Below, piece after piece: positions 26,043 to 34,231 of a stretch of DNA of 39,795 nucleotides (its first letter is position 1; every line of letters begins with the position of its first letter). A program made the translations under genes and the position numbers. Location: contig CAYMCQ010000035.1 of NCBI GenBank assembly GCA_964389025.1, positions 1 through 39,795 on the forward strand, written 5' to 3'. Origin of the DNA: CAYMCQ01 sp964389025. GTDB lineage: Bacteria > Verrucomicrobiota > Verrucomicrobiia > Limisphaerales > CAYMCQ01. The notes below the pieces were generated by a model. That model worked only from the letters and a program-made list of their open reading frames with translations, did not search any database and was not told the origin of the DNA.

Positions 26043-27532
26043 AACCGTTTCCTGAATTCAAGGCGCACCCGCTCTTCGAAGATTACGTTCGCTCGGAAAC
26101 CCGGCGGCAATTTTTGCGTCGCGGCGCAAATTTTCTTGGCACTGCGGCGCTGGCGACGCTGATGCCGCAGTTTCTTTTCGCGGATGAAAAAAAATCTGCG
26201 GCGGCGAAAATCATCCAGTCCATCGGCCCGCATTTTCCGCCGAAGGCAAAGCAAGTGATTTATCTCCACATGCTTGGCGGGCCGCCGCAGATGGATTTGT
26301 TCGATTACAAACCGGTGATGGGCGAGTGGTATGACAAGGATTTGCCGGAGACGGTCCGAATGGGACAGCGGCTCACGACCATGACGAGCGGACAGACGCG
26401 GTTTCCCATTGCGCCGTCGAAATACAAATTCGAAAAACACGGCAAGTGCGGCATGTGGGTCAGCGAACTTCTCCCGTGGACTGCAAAGATGGTGGACGAG
26501 ATGTGTTTCATCCGCTCGATGCAGACCGAAGCCATCAATCACGAGCCGGCGGTCACTTACATGCAGACGGGAAATCAAATCGCCGGCAAGCCGTGCCTCG
26601 GATCGTGGATTTCCTACGGCCTCGGTTCTCTGAACAATAATCTGCCGACATTCGTCGTGCTCGTCGCGCAGCCGAGCAACACGGATCAAATACAGGCCAT
26701 TTCCGCGAAGTGCTGGTCATCGGGATATTTGCCGGGCGAACACGCGGGCGTCTCATTCCGCACCGCTGGCGATCCGATTTTGTTCATCAACAATCCCGCC
26801 GGCGTGAATGAAAAAATCCGCCGCAAAACTTTGGACGGTTTGAAGGCGCTCAACGAAATGAATTTCCGCGCCGTCGGCGATCCTGAAACGCACACGCGCA
26901 TCCAGCAATACGAGCTGGCGTTCCGGATGCAATCCAGCGTGCCGGAACTCACGAACATAGGCAGCGAATCGGAGGCGACCTACAAGCTTTACGGCGACGA
27001 CGCGAAAAAACCCGGCACGTTTGCGAACACGGCGTTGCTCGCGCGGCGGATGATTGAGCGCGGCGTCCGCTTCGTGCAGATTTATCACAACAACTGGGAC
27101 ACGCACTCGAACGTCTCCGGTCGCCTCCCGTCGCAATGCAAGGACATTGACCAGGCGTGCTACGGTTTGATCCAGGATTTGAAAGCGCGCGGCATGCTCG
27201 ACTCCACGCTCGTCGTCTGGGGCGGGGAATTTGGCCGGACGATTTATTCGCAAGGCGGCCTGACGAAGGACAATTACGGACGCGACCATCATCCGCGCTG
27301 TTTCACGATGTGGATGGCCGGCGGCGGCTCAAAACCAGGAATGATTTACGGCGAGACGGATGATTTCTCCTACAACATCGTCAAAGACCCGGTTCACATT
27401 CACAACTTCCACGCGACGGTGCTGCACCTGCTCGGCTTCGACCACGAAAAATTTTCATTCCGCTACCAGGGACTCGACCAGAAACTCACTGGAGTCGAGC
27501 CGGTGAAAGTTGTGAACGAGTTGATAGCGTGA
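26039..27532 (+). CDS. DUF1501 (sulfatase-like) protein with Tat signal
   Basis: The 497-residue protein carries a twin-arginine signal (TRRQFLRRGANFLGTAAL) near residues 21-38, so it is probably exported folded. The DUF1501 body follows: AKQVIYLHMLGGPPQMDLFD, INHEPAVTYMQTGNQIAGKP, TNDNWD-type HNNWDTHSN, VVWGGEFGRT and GRDHHPRCFTMWMAGG. The fold is alkaline-phosphatase/sulfatase-like, with the metal-binding residues in those blocks, but no activity has been assigned to the family. Its ATG overlaps the TGA of the DUF1553 gene (ATGA), the standard two-gene arrangement of this pair, implying coupled translation and a joint function. A palindromic repeat and an IS630 copy follow it. Confidence 0.92.
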   Translation: MKPFPEFKAHPLFEDYVRSETRRQFLRRGANFLGTAALATLMPQFLFADEKKSAAAKIIQSIGPHFPPKAKQVIYLHMLGGPPQMDLFDYKPVMGEWYDKDLPETVRMGQRLTTMTSGQTRFPIAPSKYKFEKHGKCGMWVSELLPWTAKMVDEMCFIRSMQTEAINHEPAVTYMQTGNQIAGKPCLGSWISYGLGSLNNNLPTFVVLVAQPSNTDQIQAISAKCWSSGYLPGEHAGVSFRTAGDPILFINNPAGVNEKIRRKTLDGLKALNEMNFRAVGDPETHTRIQQYELAFRMQSSVPELTNIGSESEATYKLYGDDAKKPGTFANTALLARRMIERGVRFVQIYHNNWDTHSNVSGRLPSQCKDIDQACYGLIQDLKARGMLDSTLVVWGGEFGRTIYSQGGLTKDNYGRDHHPRCFTMWMAGGGSKPGMIYGETDDFSYNIVKDPVHIHNFHATVLHLLGFDHEKFSFRYQGLDQKLTGVEPVKVVNELIA

Positions 27533-27536
27533 TCGG

Positions 27537-27627
27537 AGCGTGGCCTTCAGGCCGCTTCGCACTTCGCATTTCTCCGCGTTTGCAAAACTCTTGGCGGCTC
27601 CCGTTTCGTGCTGCTTGAAGCGGGCTA
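27537..27627. repeat. Palindromic repeat between DUF1501 gene and IS630
   Basis: GTGGCCTTCAGGCCGC (27540-27555) and TTGAAGCGGGCTA (27615-27627) correspond to the two palindromes of the 80-156 repeat, in the same GGCCT/GCGGGC vocabulary. The IS630 element begins directly at the TA after GCGGGC, so it appears to have inserted at this repeat. The sequence beyond the far end of the IS does not complete the palindrome. Confidence 0.6.
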
Positions 27628-28627
27628 GAGCGTTTCGACAAAAGCTGTAGCCACATGAGGCAAACCAACGCGAGAGCGTCTTGGGGTGTTACCCCGGTGA
27701 GGGCTTGGCCGATGCGGTGATCAAGTCCGCCGGTGTCCGTGCCTCCGCTCCGCGCAGAAGGCTTTTGACCTTGCTCCACATTTTTTCGATGGGATTGAGG
27801 TCCGGCGAGTAGGCCGGCAGGAAGAGCACCTGTGCTCCCGCGTTCGTGATCAGAGCCAGGGTTGGGTTGCTTTTGTGGGGCGAGAGGTTGTCCATAACGA
27901 CGATGTCGCCCGGCCGCAGCGTGGGGCGGAGCACCTCGCTGACGTAGGCGCGAAAGCTCTCCGTGTCGGTGGTTCCCTCCAGGGCCATGCAGGCGGTCGA
28001 GCCGTCCAACCGGATGGACGAGATCATGGTGGTGGTATGCCAGTGACCGCAAGGCGCGCTGGCCCGGACTCGCTCCCCCTTGAGCGCCCGACCGCGGAGA
28101 CGGGTCAGGTTGGTCTTCGCGCCCGATTCATCCAGAAAGATCAACTTGGCCGGGTCGAAGCCCGCCTGGCGCTTCCGCCAGCGGCGACGTGCTCGGGCGA
28201 TGTCAGGGCGGTCTTGTTCACTGGCGCGGAGCGTCTTTTTTTATATGTCAATCCCAGCTTCCCCAACACCACGTTGATGGCCTGCAGGGAGCACTTCGGA
28301 CCCGTCGCCTCCCGCAATTCTTTCAGGGTGAGGTCGTTCTTTCCGGCCAGCAACGAGCGCATCTGACTGCGGTGGATGCCAACAATCATCGGCTTGCGTC
28401 CGCAGAACCGATACCGTGGGGCGATGTCGCCGGTGCGTCGGCGTTGTTGCAGGAGCTTCTTGACCATGCCCAGGGAGACGCGGAAACAGTGGACGATCTC
28501 GGGGCGCGTGCCCTCATCATTGTCATAGGCGGCCAGGATTCGTTCGCGCAAATCCAGAGATAACGTTCGCATGTCCAAACCCTACCCCGCCTCTTTATGA
28601 GTGGCCACACTATTTGTTGAAATGCTC
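27628..28627 (-). mobile_element. Complete 1000-bp IS630-family insertion sequence
   Basis: The terminal inverted repeats GAGCGTTTCGACAAAAGCTG (27628 on) and GAGCATTTCAACAAATAGTG (28627 back) extend to about 27 bases with 21 matches, both ending in GCCAC. A TA flanks each end (27626-27627 and 28628-28629), the expected IS630 target duplication. The interior encodes one transposase in two frames. Removing the element and one TA joins the flanking minus-strand reading frame, so the insertion split a gene. Confidence 0.9.
27689..28572 (-). CDS. IS630 transposase, expressed by -1 frameshift
   Basis: The first frame (ATG 28572) encodes the DNA-binding part, MRTLSLDLRERILAAYDNDE, and reads to LGLTYKK. 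The coding strand there has TATAAAAAAAG (seven A, near 28240), a classic slippery run. A one-base backward shift gives KKKTLRASEQDRPDIARARR, which leads into the catalytic frame. The DDE triad is complete: Asp in LIFLDESGAKTN, Asp in DIVVMDNLSPHKS, Glu in YSPDLNPIEKMWSKVK. The fused product would be about 294 residues, near the normal size, so this copy may be active. The unshifted first frame ends at 28141. Confidence 0.88.
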
Positions 28628-28629
28628 TA

Positions 28630-28835
28630 GGCTTTCGCGCCTTTGGTTTCTCCTCAACCAGTGCAGGTGGAATTACAATTGAGCCAAAACTTGGTGGCGG
28701 GTCTACTGGCTTCAACACGAAAGGCTTTTCACACGTCGGACACGGAACTGTCTGCCCTGTTCCTTCCGGCGGAAATTCAACGTGCTGCCCACAATGTTGA
28801 CAGGCGCATTTTAAGAAGACGTTGGAAATGTCCAT
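28630..28835 (-). pseudogene. N-terminal part of a zinc-ribbon protein interrupted by IS630
   Basis: From the ATG at 28835, preceded by AAGAGGTG at a good ribosome-binding distance, about 68 residues read MDISNVFLKCACQHCGQHVE and then VPCPTCEKPF. The two CxxC pairs form a zinc ribbon of a kind common at the N-terminus of verrucomicrobial proteins. A Pro/Lys-rich linker follows (SIVIPPALVEEKPKARKP) and the frame then runs into the IS630 terminal repeat. After removing the IS and one TA the frame continues SPLQAARNGSRQEFCKRGEM on the far side, in the palindromic repeat before the DUF1501 stop. The present product would end with IS-encoded residues. Function unknown. Confidence 0.7.
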
Positions 28836-28867
28836 GCGACACCTCTTGCTAGATTGCCTGCTTCGAC

Positions 28868-30166
28868 TTAATGGATGGAATCATCTTTTTCACAGCGCGT
28901 AAAGTTTTTTACTTTACCCTCTTCAGTTCGGGCACTTAACTTTTCCAACGTCCCATCGCGCCGCAGCCGGTATTTTTCCCCGCGCCACTCGATTTTATTT
29001 CCGGCGAAAGCAAGCAGCCAGACCAACGCCTGCAACAAATCCTTGACCGGCACGAGCCAGAAATAACTCGCGCGACTCCAGTTTCTTTCAAGCCTGCGCT
29101 GAAGATCAATCGCTCCAAAAATCCGCGCAGTCATTATCAACGCGGGAAACAACCCGCAGATTTGGATGACAAACGTTACAGTGCTGTCACCTGTTGCGCT
29201 GGAAAAACTGAACGGCTGCGCATTGTCGCCGGCGAACAACTCCGCCAAAAGCCACACCAGCGCCCACAACGTCACATTGCTCAGGATGCTGAAAAAATAT
29301 GGCACCGGCTGGCACACGCGAATCGTCCGCGCCCAGCGAATTTGATGTTTCCAAATGTCGCGCCAGCCGTTCGGCGCGTCCCAGCATTCCACAATCACTG
29401 GCGAAAGTTCGATTCGATAACCTTTTTTTGCGATTCGATTTCCAAGCTGATAATCGTCCGCCAGACAATTCACAATCGCCTCGAACCCGCCGATCTCCTG
29501 AATCTGTTTTCGCCGCGTCACCATCGCCGCGCCCAGCGCGAAATCCATCGGCCTGAGACTGCGCGATTGCAAAACCTGGCTCCAAAAATCCGCGTTCGTC
29601 GCCACGGCTTCCCACTGCATCGCCAGCGTCGCCGGATTCGCAAAGCGATAAAAACAATTTACCAAACCGACCTCCTTCTTCACCCTCTCCCCATCGGATG
29701 GGGAGAGGGCCGGGGTGAGGGGCACAACAGCATTGCTCAAAAAATCTTGCGGCACGCGCACATCGGCATCGCTCACGACAATGATTTCATGTTTCGCCGC
29801 GTGAAAAAGTTGGATGAGCTTGGAAACTTTCGCGTTCGCGCCCAGCGATTCGGGGCAAACGATCAATCGCGCACCGCTCGTTGGAAATTCCTTCTGAAGC
29901 TCGCGCACGATTTCGCAGGCCGGATCATTTTCCGCAGCAACGCCGAATAGGATTTGCACTTCGCCGGAATAATTTTGCGCGAACCAACTCCGCAAAGTCT
30001 CCTTCGTCGTGGAATCCGCGCCCTTGATCGGTTTGAGCAATGTTACAGGCGGGGCAAACGAAGCGTCGCTTACTCGCTGATGCAACGGAAAGCGCGTCGC
30101 GACAATCCATTGCCACAGCATCAGCACGAAACTCAGTAGCGCCAGCGATGCAAAAACAAAAATCAC
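28868..30166 (-). CDS. GT21/HpnI-like membrane glycosyltransferase (ceramide glucosyltransferase type)
   Basis: A 432-residue processive-type GT2 fold enzyme with one N-terminal helix (MIFVFASLALLSFVLMLWQW) and C-terminal helices around residues 290-345 and 375-395. Motifs in order: PPVTLLKPIKGAD; DAD at 133-135; the DDYQLG acid pair at 237-242; and the QxxRW-type QIRWARTIR at 275-283. This order is that of ceramide glucosyltransferases and the hopanoid enzyme HpnI, so the acceptor is probably a membrane lipid. The GTG start at 30166 has AGGA nine bases upstream. Residues 147-164 (VVPLTPALSPSDGERVKK) are encoded by an intergenic-type repeat between the DAD motif and the next strand (EVGLVNCFYRFANP), with the frame kept. 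Confidence 0.85.
   Translation of the reverse strand: MIFVFASLALLSFVLMLWQWIVATRFPLHQRVSDASFAPPVTLLKPIKGADSTTKETLRSWFAQNYSGEVQILFGVAAENDPACEIVRELQKEFPTSGARLIVCPESLGANAKVSKLIQLFHAAKHEIIVVSDADVRVPQDFLSNAVVPLTPALSPSDGERVKKEVGLVNCFYRFANPATLAMQWEAVATNADFWSQVLQSRSLRPMDFALGAAMVTRRKQIQEIGGFEAIVNCLADDYQLGNRIAKKGYRIELSPVIVECWDAPNGWRDIWKHQIRWARTIRVCQPVPYFFSILSNVTLWALVWLLAELFAGDNAQPFSFSSATGDSTVTFVIQICGLFPALIMTARIFGAIDLQRRLERNWSRASYFWLVPVKDLLQALVWLLAFAGNKIEWRGEKYRLRRDGTLEKLSARTEEGKVKNFTRCEKDDSIH
29681..29724. repeat. CCCTCTCCCC palindromic repeat in frame within the glycosyltransferase gene
   Basis: CCCTCTCCCC at 29683-29692 and GGGGAGAGGG at 29700-29709 form a perfect 10-bp stem with a 7-base loop, extended by CCGGGGTGAGGGGCAC. 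The translation, PLTPALSPSDGER, is the familiar peptide produced when this widespread bacterial intergenic repeat lies in an open frame. It occupies a loop of the catalytic domain. Confidence 0.8.
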
Positions 30167-30219
30167 GGCAAGTTCCTAAACGTAGCGCTTCGCTGCTGCA
30201 AGCGCAGAGTTGTAAATCG

Positions 30220-31152
30220 TCAGTGCATCTCGATATCGCAGGTGCCGATGCCTTTGCGGTAATAGTTGAACTGCACATTCGGATGATCGGCGAGCAGCGA
30301 CATTGGCACTGCGGCGTCAGGAATTTTTTTGGCGATCATCAGGCAGGTGAGGCGTTGACCGAACGGATTATCGTGGTGGCCTGCATGCCAGATGGAAACT
30401 TTCTCCGCCTTCCAAGTCTCGACCGGTCCGACGGAAATTGCCTGCGTGGGCACAAGCGAGATGTTTCCTCCACCGGACGTGCGGGCGTTTTGTGCGACTG
30501 TCAGCGGATGCAAATCCACGACGCGCGTTGCGAGCTTGCGATACTCGGCGGGTGACGGCGGATTGTTTTTGTATTTGCCTTCGCGCTTTGGCGGATCGTT
30601 GAACGCCCAATGCTTCACGTCTCCCTGGCCGCCTTGCATGACGGCGCAGCGGACTCCGGCATCCCAACTTTTGCGATACGCGGTCGTGTTGCCTTTTGGA
30701 AAATGCAAATTTGAATCCGGCATCACGAGTTCCTTGCGGATTCGACTGAAGCACATTTCGCGGTCGGCCTTCTCGAATGAAAGTGGGTGCGTTACGGGAG
30801 TTTCCTTGCCGTCGAGAAACCACTCGTCCATTCCCCAGAAATGCGCGGAGCGGATGTTCAGATTCAATTCATTCACGAGCCGCGCCACGAGCGGCAATTG
30901 TTCCGTCGGCCCGATCGGTCCGCAAATGCCAACGGGATTGTCGGGCGTGGATTGCCGCCATGCGGTGATGTATTCGAGCGCCTCGGCGAGATAAAAATCT
31001 TCGAGCATGTCATACATCACGACTTTGAATCCGGGGCGCGAGAGCTTCTGCATTTTTTCCGGCGTAAGCGCGGCGGCGTCGCGGATGATGTCGTCGTCGA
31101 GTGTGGTGTAGTCCCACCAATCGGGCGAGATGGCGCTGAGTTTGCGTGGCAT
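30220..31152 (-). CDS. NagB-like glucosamine-6-phosphate deaminase/isomerase family protein
   Basis: A 310-residue protein of the NagB/RpiA/DevB sugar-phosphate fold. Features: VVMYDMLEDFYLAEALEYIT, the phosphate-binding region NPVGICGPIGPTEQLPLVAR, the active-site-like SAHFWGMDEWFLDG (compare FxxDEY in NagB), and HPLTVAQNARTSGGG. The family converts glucosamine-6-phosphate to fructose-6-phosphate and ammonia, but these longer homologues of Verrucomicrobia and Planctomycetes have no proven substrate. The ATG at 31152 fits the conserved start (MPRKLSAISPDWWDYTT); a frame extension to 31206 is not supported. It would be the last gene of the minus-strand locus that includes a PIG-L deacetylase, which suggests amino-sugar handling. 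Confidence 0.8.
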   Translation of the reverse strand: MPRKLSAISPDWWDYTTLDDDIIRDAAALTPEKMQKLSRPGFKVVMYDMLEDFYLAEALEYITAWRQSTPDNPVGICGPIGPTEQLPLVARLVNELNLNIRSAHFWGMDEWFLDGKETPVTHPLSFEKADREMCFSRIRKELVMPDSNLHFPKGNTTAYRKSWDAGVRCAVMQGGQGDVKHWAFNDPPKREGKYKNNPPSPAEYRKLATRVVDLHPLTVAQNARTSGGGNISLVPTQAISVGPVETWKAEKVSIWHAGHHDNPFGQRLTCLMIAKKIPDAAVPMSLLADHPNVQFNYYRKGIGTCDIEMH

Positions 31153-31202
31153 AATTTGTAAATCATTGAGAGGGTTAAAACGTGAAAACCATGAAACGAC
31201 AA

Positions 31203-31958
31203 TCAAAGTAAATCATACGCTGTCAAAATCCCTACTAATTCATTTGAGCCTTTGCGAAGAACCAGTGCGGGATGATGATTCAACCCTTCAATCAAATTTT
31301 GAATTCCATCTTCTGGATCACATATTTTGGCTGGGACTAAATCGATTTTTTGCGCCTTCACGGCGTCTTTGAGTGGTTCGGCCAAGCGGTTCCTTAAATC
31401 CTCTTGAGGTGCGGATCTTAAATATCGTGCAATTACTAAGTCGGTAACGAATTTCCACTCGGCTTTTTCACCGTCACCATCAAGAATGGGAAGATTGGAA
31501 AAAGAGTTTGCCAGCATCGTGTGCCGAATAAAGCTGAGTGGCTGCCACATGCTCGCGCGAATCGGGTTTTGAACCATAAAATCTCTTACAAGAGTTGCTT
31601 TGTTCATAAGTGAGTCCTCCATTATCAAGGCGGCGTTAACTGCATGTGTAGCCAGATGTCGGGCAAAGGCTCCTTCATGCATGGCCGCATTACGCTCATC
31701 GACGAGCAGGGCGAATAACTCATCGAATGGTGTTTGTAAGCCAGAGGGTGCCGGTGCATTCGCAGCAAGACTCGAGAGAACAGGAGCAAATTCACGGAGG
31801 CTTGTGCACTGCGGTCTCAATCGGATTCGCATCCTCTCAAAGACGAAAATGATCTCCGAAAACGCCTCCGCATCCCGCAGGACATTGGCTCGAGCTTGCC
31901 GGAAACAATCTCTAAAGTAGAGTTTTTCTTCCGGTTCCAGCTTTTCTTCTGTAGTCAT
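31203..31958 (-). CDS. Tandem CBS-domain protein of unknown function
   Basis: A 251-residue protein that is probably cytoplasmic (no signal peptide or membrane segment). Residues 1-120 are helical with a conserved-looking ERNAAMHEGAFARHLATHAV (88-107). Residues about 124-180 (VRDFMVQNPIRASMWQPLSF, then LPILDGDGEKAEWKFVTDLV) look like one CBS motif. Residues about 205-251, ending ALVLRKGSNELVGILTAYDL, look like the second, so a nucleotide-binding Bateman pair is likely. Its ATG directly follows the TGA of the upstream Sel1/trypsin gene with no gap, so the two are surely co-transcribed. Both are visibly more AT-rich than the flanking sugar genes. Function not recognised. Confidence 0.75.
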   Translation of the reverse strand: MTTEEKLEPEEKLYFRDCFRQARANVLRDAEAFSEIIFVFERMRIRLRPQCTSLREFAPVLSSLAANAPAPSGLQTPFDELFALLVDERNAAMHEGAFARHLATHAVNAALIMEDSLMNKATLVRDFMVQNPIRASMWQPLSFIRHTMLANSFSNLPILDGDGEKAEWKFVTDLVIARYLRSAPQEDLRNRLAEPLKDAVKAQKIDLVPAKICDPEDGIQNLIEGLNHHPALVLRKGSNELVGILTAYDLL

Positions 31959-34199
31959 TCAGCGCGCCAAGACCACTGCTATCGCTTGTTGGGTTTCTTT
32001 GATTGCATCCACAGTTTTTTTATCCGTAGCCGAGTGTGGCTTGAGAAGTTTCCCCTTAATTTCAGGCGTTGTGGCAAGAAACTGGACAATGAAAGCGCTC
32101 TTAACGGCATAATTAACATTTTGCGGCAGTGACCCAGTAAGCTCGAACGCAAGTGCTTCATCAAGTTGCATTGCCACAATGCCGATGACGTTACCAAAGC
32201 GATCAATCAGCGGCCCGCCAGAATTTCCTGGCTGAACTGGCACACTGATTTGAAATTGACCGGGGCTGTCACGTAATCCAGCAAGACTGCTTACATCGCC
32301 TCTGGTCAATTTAGGTTCGATGCCTTGAACCAAGGTGTTCGGAAAACCTATTGTAAATACAGAATCTCCGAGAAGCACCGTGCTGCTATCACCGAGAGGA
32401 AGCGCAATGAAAGATCCCTCGACTTTTAATAATGCCAAATCATTTGTGCGATCGTAGGCGATGAGTTTGGCAGGCAAACTGTTGGTTGCCTTTCGAACCT
32501 CAATTCTTTTTGCATCTTTGACGACATGTAAGCTAGTGATGCAATAGCCGTCATCAGTGACAAAAAAACCAGTTCCCGACATCGCGGAGGCTTCCTTGTT
32601 TCGCTGACGTTCGGTGATTTCTGTCTTGCGAGCTACAAATTCAGATGAACGCCGTTGTGCTTCCAAAATCTGCTGCGGAGTCATCCTCTTTGCTAACTCG
32701 TCTCGTCTCGTTGCGGAAGAAGACGCGGATGTATCTGGAACGGCGGCTGCGAGATTGAACCATTTGTAGGCCTCAACATTATTCTGAACGCCTTCTCGCC
32801 CATCGCTAAACATCGAACCGAGTGAATCACGGGCTGCCCATAAACACGGCAGATTGTTTGTGGCATCGCTAGCTGCTAGCTCATACAAATTGATAGCCTG
32901 CGCAAGGTCTTTCGGAACTCCAAGCCCACTATGGTAGAGACTTGCTAAATAAAACGCTGCTTCAATGCAGCCACCATCTAGTGCTTTATGCAGCAATAAT
33001 ACTCCTTCCCCTGAACCGTCTACGAGCCGCCACCTTCCAAGTTCATATTGTGCGAACACATAATTCTTTGCGGCGGATTTTTTTAAGAATGCCAGCCCCT
33101 GATCTACTGTTTTCCTATATTGCGGCTCTGAAGCGGTAAACCTATCCGCGCGCGCAAAATGATGCATAGCTAGACAATAAAGCGCGCGGGCGTCGCCGTT
33201 TTGCGCCTGTGCTTCGTTCCATTCGAAAGTTGCAGGCATTATTACCTTCGACAAACTTAACCAATTCGTTTGAGGTCGCGGCGCGCCGATAATAAGTCCC
33301 GCGACGGGATTTCCTGCGGTTGCTGCTTTCTCAAACCAACGACGAGCTTCCTTGTCACTTTTGGAAACCAAATCTCCTTCAGAGTAAAGCGTTCCCATTT
33401 GAAAATATGCATCTGCGATATAGTCGTCTCCTACTCGCTCTGCTTCATCAAGAGCCTTACGATACCAACGGAGTGCCTCTGCTTTGTTGGTCTTCCCGCA
33501 ATAACCGAACTGGTAGGATTTTCCGAGAAATACGAAAGAATAGAAATCTGCTTCAGGCGACGCTGCATATTTCAAATACCATTTTGTTGCAGCGCAAAGA
33601 TCTCGAGCCACACCTTTTCCTTCTTCGTAAATCGCTGCCAAATTAGCAATTACTAGCCACAGCTCGGAATCCTGAGCGGTTGTAGCAGCCTTCTCTATCC
33701 ATCGTATCCCTTCAGGGACATTTGTTGCTACCCCCTCACCATAAAGAAGCATCTCGCCCCAAAAATATTGTGCGACAGGAATTCCTTTAACTGCTGCCTG
33801 CTGATACCATTTTGCCGCCTCAGCTTGATCCCGTGCCACGCCCATCCCGCTTTGGTAGAGGTAGCCCAACTTGAAACACGCTTCGGCATGTCCGGATCCA
33901 GCAGCAAGCCTCAACCAGCGTGCACCCTCACGATTGTTACTCTCTTCGTTTACGAATTTAATGGTGAATCTTGCTCTGGGAGAAGACGGTAAATAAATTG
34001 AAAATTGTAAATAACGTTCGCCAACCTCGTATTGCGCCGCAGAATCGCCAGAATATGCCCGGTTGAGTAACTCTTGGGGAATATTCTCATCGATCAGAAC
34101 GGATTCATTTGTCCCAATGGCGTGAACTCGGATAATTGCACCAAAAAAAAGAAATCCTAGCAGCGATTTATTGCGAATCTTTGCCAGAAAGTGTTTCAC
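31959..34199 (-). CDS. Secreted Sel1-repeat protein with C-terminal trypsin-like serine protease domain
   Basis: A 746-residue protein. An N-terminal signal peptide (KHFLAKIRNKSLLGFLFFGA) is followed by about ten Sel1-like repeats of the pattern LGxxYxxGxGVxxDxxxAxxW, for example FKLGYLYQSGMGVARDQAEA and ASLYHSGLGVPKDLAQAINL, spanning roughly residues 45-505. The last 200 residues are a chymotrypsin/HtrA-type protease with a full triad: His558 in ITSLHVVKDA, Asp587 in DRTNDLALLK, Ser660 in PVQPGNSGGPLID. There is no PDZ domain. The GTG start at 34199 gives a normal signal peptide; a TTG at 34235 overlaps the PIG-L stop and would add 12 residues. It is coupled to the CBS-domain gene and AT-richer than its neighbours. 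Sel1 arrays bind partner proteins, so a targeted periplasmic protease is a fair inference. Confidence 0.82.
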   Translation of the reverse strand: MKHFLAKIRNKSLLGFLFFGAIIRVHAIGTNESVLIDENIPQELLNRAYSGDSAAQYEVGERYLQFSIYLPSSPRARFTIKFVNEESNNREGARWLRLAAGSGHAEACFKLGYLYQSGMGVARDQAEAAKWYQQAAVKGIPVAQYFWGEMLLYGEGVATNVPEGIRWIEKAATTAQDSELWLVIANLAAIYEEGKGVARDLCAATKWYLKYAASPEADFYSFVFLGKSYQFGYCGKTNKAEALRWYRKALDEAERVGDDYIADAYFQMGTLYSEGDLVSKSDKEARRWFEKAATAGNPVAGLIIGAPRPQTNWLSLSKVIMPATFEWNEAQAQNGDARALYCLAMHHFARADRFTASEPQYRKTVDQGLAFLKKSAAKNYVFAQYELGRWRLVDGSGEGVLLLHKALDGGCIEAAFYLASLYHSGLGVPKDLAQAINLYELAASDATNNLPCLWAARDSLGSMFSDGREGVQNNVEAYKWFNLAAAVPDTSASSSATRRDELAKRMTPQQILEAQRRSSEFVARKTEITERQRNKEASAMSGTGFFVTDDGYCITSLHVVKDAKRIEVRKATNSLPAKLIAYDRTNDLALLKVEGSFIALPLGDSSTVLLGDSVFTIGFPNTLVQGIEPKLTRGDVSSLAGLRDSPGQFQISVPVQPGNSGGPLIDRFGNVIGIVAMQLDEALAFELTGSLPQNVNYAVKSAFIVQFLATTPEIKGKLLKPHSATDKKTVDAIKETQQAIAVVLAR

Positions 34200-34231
34200 G
34201 TCACAGTTTTTAACAGAGACGCCCAGCAATT

